Source: Sthenelais limicola (Eukaryota; Annelida; Polychaeta; Phyllodocida; Sigalionidae). Taken from it: a DNA stretch of 64,000 bases. A model generated the notes under the pieces. That model did not search any database, was not told the origin of the DNA, and saw nothing but the letters and a program-made list of their open reading frames with translations. Positions within the stretch are counted from its first letter, which is position 1, and each line of letters opens with the position of its first letter. Below, piece after piece: positions 34,305 to 46,300 of this stretch. The stretch is from the NCBI GenBank assembly GCA_942159475.1, contig OW804096.1, forward strand, positions 134,779,285 through 134,843,284. The letters run 5' to 3'. A program made the position numbers and the translations under genes.

Positions 34305-37300
34305 GTGAGTATAATGGGTCGGATTTTCAGAAAATGTACAATTCACTTTCACAAATTCTCTGAAATAACCCAAATTTCAGACGAAAATAAAGTTCAAAAT
34401 ACAGTTCAACCATTGCTAGAATCAATGCAATGCCAATTATACTCAAATTTACCTAGTATTGGCCAAATTTCAGCCTAATTTATCAGAATTTACTAAATGT
34501 GCACAGCGGCCAATTGTACATTTTCTGAAAATCTGACCCGTATACATAGCAGTGGGTGCGGACACTGTCGACATAATTGTGTCGATGTATAGACAATGTA
34601 TAGACAATGGAATTGGTGACGATGAGGAGGGTTATCAGTGGTGGCATTGTCTTTCCATTGACAACCAGATTAAGTCTAGATTGACAACTATAGAACTAAT
34701 TTTCTCGTTTTAACATAATAATATTATATGCAATCTCATCGACTAGATACTGCCAATGCATCGCTATGGTCATTACATCAATTGACAATGCACCGATGCA
34801 AAATCACATCGGTACAAAATGTGATGTGTTTCAGGAAAATGAGCCATAAGTCGCAAAAAATACATTTTGAGATACCATTATATTTGAAAAGATGAGATCA
34901 AGCTGATTCCAATGATAGTAAACAGTCTAGTATTTCTAGATTTTAAGTTTGATATTTTCATTTTTGAAAAAAAAAAAGTTTTTCTGGGGGGCAATAAACA
35001 GTAGAGTTATTAAATGTATTCCATATGAGGACCTTTAAAAAGAAAGGATATATAACATGCATTGTCCTGAAATGTCATACATCGATCGATACAACTATGA
35101 GTGATGAAGACTCCAAAAATCAGAACATTCCAATAAAGTGATCTTGTAAAATAAACACTTCGAAAAATATCATTTTTGCGACTTTTGACTCATTTCCCTG
35201 AAACACATGACAAGTATCAAAGCCCGAGGTTTGTTCTATTTTCTATGCAGCCTGTAATAGTGTCGATGGCTGTACCCTGGGCAACGTTAGGTGTTGCCGG
35301 GGCTCGTGTGCCGATGTCGATGTTGGTAAGTATTTTATTTTTAAATATTTTTATTGGCCATATTACATTACAAATCATTAATTCATATTCGTTTCAAATA
35401 CGCATAACAGACAGAGCTATTATATTTCGTGCGTTGCCCTTACGTTAAATTATCCCGATCTAACATTGATTATATGTCATTGTGGTGTTTCGGTTTGTAC
35501 CGTGTTTATACACTTCACTCCCAATATTTAAACAATCGTCAGAGCTATAATAGCGTATTGTTTTCCCCTTTGCCCTGCAACCTTATACAACAAGATAAAT
35601 ACCTTTACGATTGAAATGAACTACTAACAAACATTCAAAGTATCTGGACCCAGTTTCTTCATCCTTAAACCTAGGTTAAAACCTACCCTAAACCCAAGTT
35701 TAACCCAGTGTAAAGGGTCTGGGACTCGTTTCATAACGGTCACCCGCTAAAGTGTTGCAGAACTAGCTCCGCTAAAATAATTCGGTTGACTTCCGTTACA
35801 CTCCGCTGTCAACGAGAAAATTCTGTTAGCTCCCGTTAAGGCCTCCGCTACAGGGGACAATATTTCACCACAACACAATAGTAGACAACGAGTGACGTCC
35901 AGTTGCTTAGTAACATTGTTGTGTCGTTAGGAATGATAACTAATCAAGGCAAGCTTAGAGCTTGTGGTATAACAGGACAATTGTGATGTTGCCTTTCCAT
36001 TGACGCACATTTATGCCATGCGGCAAGCCACCTATGACTACCGTTTTTCCTTGAACAAGTCCAATTGGTAGGCTACGACCGTCGACCATCCCCCAACAGC
36101 GGACAGTGGCATTGGACGTACTCGGTATTCCCTACAGGATATGAAAAGCGCTATGAAAGGATTAAAATGAGATGTAATGTTATGCCACTCTCTGAGCAGT
36201 GTGGTGGCGTTGGGTAGGGTAGAACTCCTATGTTACAGCAATGGTCTATAAACTCTCTCTCATTTTGCTGATTCTGCCCTTCAACCCTAATTTCTTGGGT
36301 TCATATAGCTCTAACTAGATTATTATTGTTGAAATCGTGCAAAACAACCCTAATGTCTGGGCCCTCTATATTAATGAAATTATTTCGAATTTCGAATTAA
36401 TTAATTATAATTATATAGGAAGCGGTCAGAAAATACCTTTTGAATGCAAACCTTATCTTAGCAACTGTATATGCCCAGATGGCAGGTAGGCCTATCCAAA
36501 ATAAAGATTTATGTGGAAAAAAAGAAATCTGTATAAAGTTACACAAAAATAAATAATGCATAAGTAAATATGCCCCTAAAGAAGGGGAATAATAAAGTGA
36601 CATTCAATAATTTAAATTGTTGTCTCTCTAAAGAATTCAAACATCCAATCAGTCCCCTACCAGTAGGCAACACAGCTGAAATTAACCCCAAAATGGTGCC
36701 GATCATTTATGAAATCGTTATCGTTTTGCAGTTTGATTTTCAAATCTCCTAAAAATCGTTTTCTAGCCGGAGGAGGAGTGTAACGGGGGCCTACCTAAGC
36801 CATGAACTAACGATGACCAAAGTTGAGATCGTTAATTTAAGTATATTTTAGTGGCAAATTAACGGCCAAACCGCTCCACTACTAGTTATGAAACACTTTA
36901 GCGGAGTACCCCCCAGCGGTACCCCCCCCCCCCCAAAAAAAAAGTTTGTCCCCCCCCAATATCTTATCTGTTCCGCCGCACCTGAATCAATGTGTAAAAA
37001 AACCTATTGAACTTGTACTGACACCATATCTATGTTATCTATGTTATCTAATTTTCCACTTCTTATATCCCAACAGATCCTCTTATCGGTATGTATAATT
37101 ATAACTCAAAGATAAGCACATTATAATCCCCACACCTTCAGTCAATACCAAAGATATGAACTAAAAATTAGTATAAATAACAAATTCTTTATCAAAGTTT
37201 TCATCAAAATCTTCATGGAGCCACCATGTGACAAATAAATTGTACTAGAAGCCCCCGTGTATCACGGGCGGGAATTATAAAATGTGGTTTCCAGGGGTGA

Positions 37301-40300
37301 TACAGGAAAAAGGAAATACAAAAATAAAATTTTAAATGTGGGCCAAAAATTAGTTGACGCTTTTGCAAAATAAAATCTAAATGAGGCTGATGTGTGCACA
37401 CATAGCTGATAATGCATTTTTAATTTCATGGCTCGCGTCAGTGGGTTGTGTATGTTCAAGTGGGATAGTTTTTGGCAGCTTGAGGGTACACTCTAGGTCC
37501 AAACCCTCAGATCACACTCTAGGTCCAATTAAACCCTCAGATCACACTCTAGGTCCAAACCCTCACATCACACTCTAGGTCCAAACCCTCACATCACACT
37601 CTAGGTCCAAACCCTCACATCACACTCTAGGTCCAATTAAACCCTCAGATCACACTCTAGGTCCAAACCCTCACATCACACTCTAGGTCCAAACCCTCAC
37701 ATCACACTCTAGGTCCAAACCCTCACATCACACTCTAGGTCCAAACCCTCACATCACACTCTAGGTTCAAACCCTCACATCACACTCTAGGTCCAAACCC
37801 TCACATCACACTCTAGGTCCAAACCCTCACATCACACTCTAGGTCCAAACCCTCACATCACACTCTAGGTCCAAACCCTCACATCACACTCTCACACCAC
37901 ACAATGGTATGTAAGCCTGCTTCGCTAATCGGTCTCCTCGCCTAAGACTCGGCATTTTAATGGGAATATAATGACATTTTGCGGTCTTAATGGAATTATA
38001 ATGGCACTTTGTGGTTTGAGGGGTGAGGCTTTCCCTTCCTTTGAAGGGACTCTCTCATCTTTGGGCCTAGACTGGGTACAGCATGAACTTTGTTTGGCTA
38101 GTTTAGGGTTAGGGTTAGGGTTAGAGCTAGTTTAGGGATCTTGTGGCAGTCTGAGGGTGGCGTCGATAATAACATTGATATCAACAACTTTCTTGTTTGT
38201 TATAACATCAAATATAATATTTGTTATGTATAGAGTGCTGCACTGAGGATAGTTGCGAGCTAGGTCAGACATGTGAAATGAACATGTGTATGGATGGTAA
38301 GTACCAGTGTTACTATAGTCCATACTAAACATACAGTCTTACTATAGTCCATACTAAACATACAGTCTTACTATAGTCCATACTAAACATACAGTCTTAC
38401 TATAGTCCATACTAAACATACAGTCTTACTATAGTCCATACTAAACATACAGTCTTACTATAGTCCATACTAAACATACAGTCTTACTATAGTCCATACT
38501 AAACATACAGTCTTACTATAGTCCATACTAAACATACAGTCTTACTATAGTCCATACTAAACATACAGTCTTACTATAGTCCATACTAAACATACAGTCT
38601 TACTATAGTCCATACTAAACATACAGTGTTACTATAGTCCACACTAAACATACAGTGTTACTATAGTCCATACTAAACATACAGTGTTACTATAGTCCAT
38701 ACTAAACATACAGTGTTACTATAGTCCATACTAAACATAGTGTTACTATAGTCCATACTAAACATACAGTGTTACTATAGTCCATACTAAACATACAGTC
38801 TTACTATAGTCCATACTAAACATACAGTCTTACTATAGTCCATACTAAACATACAGTGTTACTATAGTCCATACTAAACATACAGTGTTACTATAGTCCA
38901 TACTAAACATACAGTGTTACTATAGTCCATACTAAACATACAGTGTTACTATAGTCCATACTAAACATACAGTCTTACTATAGTCCATACTAAACATACA
39001 GTCTTACTATAGTCCATACTAAACATACAGTCTTACTATAGTCCATACTAAGCATACAGTCTTACTATAGTCCATACTAAACATACAGTGTCACTATAGT
39101 CCATACTAAACATACAGTGTCACTATAGTCCATACTAAACATACAGTCTTACTATAGTCCATACTAAACATACAGTCTTACTATAGTCCATACTAAACAT
39201 ACAGTCTTACTATAGTCCATACTAAACATACAGTCTTACTATAGTCCATACTAAACATACAGTGTTACTATAGTCCATACTAAACATACAGTGTTACTAT
39301 AGTCCATACTAAACATACAGTCTTACTATAGTCCATACTAAACATACAGTCATACTATAGTCCATACTAAACATACAGTCTTACTATAGTCCATACTAAA
39401 CATACAGTCTTACTATAGTCCATACTAAACATACAGTCATACTATAGTCCATACTAAACATACAGTCTTACTATAGTCCATACTAAACATACAGTGTTAT
39501 TTCCCACAACAACTGTTGGTAGTCCTGCAATATACAGAACATATTTATCCATTATGAGAAATAAGAAATATCAATAATAATAAATAAAGTGAAGCATGAT
39601 GTAACATGCTGGTCCTGGGTAAGACCATAAAGTGCCTTTCTCTCTCTTTTCTCTGTCTCTCTCTCCCTTCTTCTCTATCTATATTTCCTGGGTAAGACCA
39701 TAACGTGCCTTTCTGTCTCTTTTTCTCTGTCTCTCTCTCCATTCTTCTCTATCTATATTTCCTGGGTAAGACCATAAAGTGCCTTTCTCTCTCTTCTCTC
39801 TGTCTCTCTCTCCCTTCTTCTCTATCTATATTTCCTGGGTAAGACCATAAAGTGCCTTTCTCTCTCTTTTCTCTGTCTCTCTCTCCCTTCTTCTCTATCT
39901 CTATTTCCTGGGTATGACCATAAAGTGCCTTTCTCTCTCTTTTCTCTGTCTCTCTCTCCCTTCTTCTCTATCTCTATTTCCTGGGTATGACCATAAAGTG
40001 CCTTTCTGTCTCTTTTTCTGTCTCTCTCTCCATTCTTCTCTATCTCTATTTCCTGGGTATGACCATAAAGTGTCTTTCTGTCTCTTCTCTCTGTCTCTCT
40101 CTCCCTTCTTCTCTATCTCTATTTCCTGGGTATGACCATAAAGTGCCTTTCTCTCTCTTTTCTCTGTCTCTCTCTCCATTCTTCTCTATCTCTATTCCTG
40201 GGTATGACCATAAAGTGCCTTTCTGTCTCTTTTTCTCTGTCACTCTCTCCGTTCTTCTCTATCTCTATATTTCCTGGGTATGACCATAAAGTGCCTTTCT

Positions 40301-43300
40301 GTCTCTTTTTCTCTGTCTCTCTCTCCATTCTTCTCTATCTCTATATTTCCTGGGTAAGACCATAAAGTGCCTTTCTCTCTCTTTTCTCTGTCTCTCTCTC
40401 CCTTCTTCTCTATCTCTATTTCCTGGGTACGACCATAAAGTGCCTTTCTGTCTCTTTTTCTCTGTCTCCCGCCCTTGATAGAACCTTCAATGTGTTGATA
40501 AGGGCGTAAAGCAACCAATTTCACTCACTCACTCACTCTCTCACTCACTCACTCTCTCACTCTCTCACTCACTCATGATGTAACATGGATGTATTGCAGG
40601 GGTAAATACTTGTGCGGACCTTACTTGTCTTAATAATGGTGTGTGTGCTGCTCCAGCCGATTCAGCAGATGGCTTTGCATTCTGTATCTGTCCAGAAGGC
40701 TTTACAGGAGCAGACTGTAATACAGGTGAGTTATCATACAAACAGAGAATGGAACGAGCTGGTGAAAAGTAATCAAAAATTGTTTGGCCGAGATGCCATA
40801 GGCAGAGTGCTTAAATGCAGATAAATCAAATCCAATAAATTTTCAATTATGACGGCAAGTTCCATTCTATATTTTTTATTAAGTGCAAACAAGGAAGCCA
40901 GTCAAGGGTAATTTTTGCTAATGACGGAAATCTGCGGGGTCTGACTTATAATGCTGTTCCTACAGAGGTGTGTGTGTGTGGGGGGGGGGGGGGGGGAGGG
41001 CCTGGCCAAAAGTTTGAGAGATATGCCTATACATGTAAATATGCACACAGGGGACACCGTTTTGTCCAGAAGTGTAACTGCACAAAGGTATAGGAGGGCT
41101 TTTCCTGTCAATATTAATAATTGTAGATTCGAGATGTTCCCGACAGGCAATTGGGCGCGATTCTACGCGATTTTTAATGCGCAATCATCTCGCCATAGTT
41201 CTGTGATGAGAGTGGACGCTTTTCACGCAATAATTATTGCGCAATGATTGCGAGATAGTCACGCTAAGAGTATAACGCAATATGAGTGCAAAAAATAGCA
41301 AATTCTTATGGCATTTTAAGGGGGATATTAGAGCATGAATTATCCGCAATTTTCAACTTATTTTCTTACTTTTATTCTTACCTTTACTCATAATTAATCC
41401 TTCATGGTAATACATACATTATTTCATCATTATTTCCATCCTGTTAGGCATCCGAATTGGTGGGAAGGGCTATTCCAGTTTTACTTGAAAACAGGGTGGC
41501 CCAGCCTACTTAAGATATTTAAGTATGCAATGATGGGGGATGTCCTGATCAAAACGTTTTTCCATATTAAATAACTAAATTACATAAATTAACTATAGAG
41601 GTATATCAATTATAACATCCCTGTCTACATGATATGGAATATCTATAGTGATATAAATGCTACACAAGTGTATTAGCAGCACTTTCATTGTAAAAGAAAT
41701 TGTAAATGCACCCCAGTTACCAATTGCGCCACCTGCTGACAATGAATTTATATAATTAGTATTTAGACGCGATTTTGAATGCGCATTTCATGCGCAATTG
41801 AGATCACACCCATGATAATAATGTAATCATGATAATTTTATTTGAACTAAGTTAGGTGTGTAAAATACTATTTTGGAATATGTGTGTGATCAAAAGCATA
41901 AGTCTATCTCGCCGCTCAGGTTAAAAACAAAGGGACCATCTAAAAACAATTTGTCTTATTCTTCAAGTATGTTTACCCAATACATTTCCAATAGAGAATA
42001 CTTAAAAAGCTTATGATAATGATGGAATAATAACTGTATAAGCAGGTCGAAAATTAGTAGGGAAAGAAATATATTTGTAACTACAAGAATAATTATTGTA
42101 AAATGTTTGAAATGTCGTCCCTTAAAGGACACTCAGCCTCTAAAATATGGTATGAGTATATGGGCACTTCTCATGAAAGGTCGACAAGGGCCCTATTTAC
42201 ATGTAGATGAAACAAAATATCAAAGTCTAAGCGTCATATCTCTATTAATAGATAGAATAGTTGTATAACCATACAACTTTAGAAAAGTCGGATAAACACC
42301 TTATGAAGAAAACAGATTCCTCTTTCAGGAAATTTTTCTATATTTATCTCTAGTATTTTTGGCTCTAGTATGCATGAAATGTACGCATAAACATAACGCG
42401 GGATGACGTAATATAATACCCAAAGCTCTCATCTTAATTCCATTTCTTTCAATTTCCAACCATGAAATGCAAGACTTTTCTGAGAATGGCCCTAACATCG
42501 AGCTAGGCTTGCATCATTTAGCTTTGTGTATAGGGGTTTCTTTGACTTGGTATCAGAGAGTGAGTATGAGCGACAGTAAGTGTGAATGCTAGGTGAGTGA
42601 GCAGTGTCAGTCATTGTGAGCCTGTTGTGGCTTTAATATTATATGGGATAGCTTTTTCATTTGTGCTAAATTGCAGAAATGGGGGTTTTGGGATTGTATT
42701 TCATTACATATAGCTAGAATCCTATATAGATTTGTATATATATATCATTGGATTCCTCTCAACCCTAGCTTTCATTCCAACCATAATAACCGTTATAATG
42801 TCTGATCATTCTAATACTCCAATATTCCTACTTTTGGGGCCTATGGACGTTAGGGCACCTAAATTAATTATCTTCAAAAGGGAAATGTTAATTATTGATT
42901 GGAATACCCCTACAAGCATTGCATATGTACATATCTATAATGAGTATTTAGATGCGATTTTGAATGCGCATTATATGCGCATTTGAGATCACACCCATAT
43001 TATTGACTTTTGAAGAAAACTTACATTCCCAGATACAATTGTTTGAGTAACACATGTTTAATACAAACATAAATGAACATGAATGAGAACTTGATCCAAC
43101 ACAAGTGTGAGACAACCAACAACATAGGAGGAAATAGACGCAATGGATTTCACATAATGGTTGCTAATGGCATGTCCATTTCACTGTGATTCATAGCCAT
43201 AAGTATCACACTTCACTAGTTTGCGGTCAATCACAAAATGATTGCAGTGCTATCCCACTCAATTGCACTCAGTGCCCGTCGGGTTGAGATCAATCCAAAA

Positions 43301-46300
43301 CAAGGCGAAAACAGAACATGGGGTGCGTGAGGTTGGTTTTGGTTTATTAGGGGTCCGACGTTTCGGTCAACATACGATCTTTATCAAGGATAATAATTGT
43401 AATTGGCCTCAAATGAAATAAAAAAAAAAAAAATCAGGAAGGACTGTAAATCCTGAGCATCCACCAAGCTAAGGTTATTAATCTGTTTAGTCCATCATCC
43501 AAAAAGGTAGAAAGGGCAACTAAAACATTACACACAATCCCTGCTCATCTTGAGATGGTTTTCTGCTGTCGCTCGAGTTTGACCAACAAAAATAGTACTT
43601 ATTAGATCTCCTCCTAACATTAACTATCATTGGAAGCCACCCTATTTCATCTAAATAGTACTTATTAGATGTTCTAACGTTTACCACCATTGGAACCCAC
43701 CCTATTTCATCTAAATAGTATTTATTAGATGTCCTCCTAATGTTAACCATCATTGGAAGCCACCCTATTTCATCTAAATAGTACCTCTTAGACGTCCTAA
43801 CGTTTACCACCATTGGAAGCCACCATATTTCATCTTTTCATCTTTTTAAATAGGGTCTTGTCAGCAGAACTGTCCTCGGCAGATAAGTCTATAAAAGATT
43901 CAATTTTAATAATTTTTCTGTGACACATAACATTATTGCATAAGAATGGACAACAATGCATAGAATGGATAAGAATGCATTTACTAATAATATGGTATTG
44001 ATTGGTCCATGTTGTGGGTGAGAGGGAACTGTAGGCCAGAGAATGCCGAGGCCCATAAGCCTGAGCTATCCAAGTGTCCTGGAAGTGGATGTTCAATGAA
44101 GTAGGACTCACACCCTCGGCACCTGCGACCCCAACTGCAGTTACCAGCATTGCTGTTGTTGGCACTGATGATTTTCTTTGAAATCTTGCTTAAAAATACT
44201 TTATATAACAAACTGAATCGATAGATCTCTTCCTTTTAGGTATGACACCATTGTGATGGGTTCAAATAATGTACCAGGGTTGAAGTTTACTTGTATTTTG
44301 TACTTGGAATAACACGCTGTATGACCCCAACTGATTTCCACTATGACCACTGTAACTGTATAATGCAGTTACGGGTATACCACTCAATGTTTTTCACCTA
44401 GATTACACTGTAGTATAAGCCAGATACATGTATCTGATAACACTCAAACCTAAATGCAACTATAGTAAACACCCACAGAACATGACAGCAACTGAAAACG
44501 GCTTTTGTTAGGTAAAAACCAACATTGTTTGTTCTAATGGGAACCCACCTTCCGCCATTTTGAATGCTGGTAACTGCAGTTGAGGTCGTAGGTGACGAGG
44601 GTGTGAGGACTGGTCTGTAGTTCTACAATTCAGCCAACAATTTGCCCGACTGCGACTAATATTGACTATTTTCTGTTTGCAGTAGTGGAGGTGTGTATGG
44701 ATGGTACATGTGGTGCCCTTGGCACGTGTTACATTGATGGGCTAGTGACCGCATGTGACTGTCCTGAGGGCACTACCGGGGACACCTGTGGTACAGGTCA
44801 GTAACTATATAATAACAACAAACAATTGTGACTGGCTCCAGGAATAACAGTCTTTACACTTCATTATTTCTATTCAGCTGTTTATCGGTCTACAGGCGTT
44901 AGGGCCCAACGATGTTATGGCCCAATGACGATAGGGCCCACTTTCACATATTTTCGGAAATATTTTCAGATCCTCAGACGTTAGGGCCCATACCTCGGAC
45001 GTTAGGGCCCACCCACAATAAGTTAATTCAAGCTATCATATAAGTACTCTATCAGACGTTAGGGCCCATCTCAGCTGGTCCCTAGTATCTGAGGAATTAT
45101 GGGCCATTTACTTGTAAATATGTAGGTCTAGTATCCAACGTCTTGCAAAAATAAATTGTATTATCATGGGAGGTGTTCAGACCCTAGGGCTCACCCCCCG
45201 TCGGATATTAGGGCCCACCCACCTTCGGACATTAGGGCCCAACCCCCATCGGACATTAGGGCCCACCCACTTTCAGACATTATGGCCCAGAATCAGCCGT
45301 GGGCCCTAACGTCTCAAGGTGGGTGGGCCCTAACATCTGGACTTTGGGCCCTAACGTCCGAGGTTTCTGGGCCTTAGCATCTGGGCCCTAGTGTTGTTGG
45401 GCCCTAACATCTAGAGCCCATTTATCTATTGACCTCAAAACTGCACTAGAAGATTATGACCCAAGGAAAGATAATACTGCACCCAGCCATGTGGTTGGGG
45501 AATGCATATAACGGTTACAGACTTGATCCACTTATCTCAGAATGTTCCCCCATAACACTATAATCTCTAATCTGTTACCACCATCAAATGAGCTTTAAAA
45601 ACTGGCTCAGAAAATCGCCTCATATGTATCTGTGCCTGCCTCCCTGCCCCTATAGAAGCTATAGAAGATTGCCCTACAGTAGTATATATCTCTGCCCACC
45701 TCCCTGCCCCTATAGAAGCTATAGAAGATTGCCCTACAGTAGTACATATCTCTGCCCACCTCCCTGCCCCTATAGAAGCTATAGAAGATTGCCCTACAGT
45801 AGTACATATCTCTGCCCACCTCCCTGCCCCTATAGAAGCTATAGAAGATTGCCCTACAGTAGTACATATCTCTGCCCACCTCCCTGCCCCTATAGAAGCT
45901 ATAGAAGATTGCCCTACAGTAGTACATATCTCTGCCCCCCTCCCTGCCCCTATAGAAGATTGCCCTACAGTAGTACATATCTCTGCCCACCTCCCTGCCC
46001 CTATAGAAGCTATAGAAGATTGCCCTACAGTAGTACATATCTCTGCCCACCTCCCTGCCCCTATAGAAGATTGCCCTACAGTAGTACATATCTCTGCCCA
46101 CCTCCCTGCCCCTATAGAAGCTATAGAAGATTGCCCTACAGTAGTACATATCTCTGCCCACCTCCCTGCCCCTATAGAAGATTGCCCTACAGTAGTACAT
46201 GTCTCTGCCCCCCTCCCTGTCCCTATAGAAGCTATAGAAGATTTCCCTACAGTAGTACATAACTCTGCCCACCTCCCTGCCCCTATAGAAGCTATAGAAG

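Noticed and set aside
38306..39499. CRISPR-like regular repeats
   Set aside because: 29-bp head-to-tail units with no unique spacers, in an animal intron.
39545..40524. Overlapping ORFs with WSYPG or GYDHKV repeats
   Set aside because: Products of the 73-76-bp VNTR.
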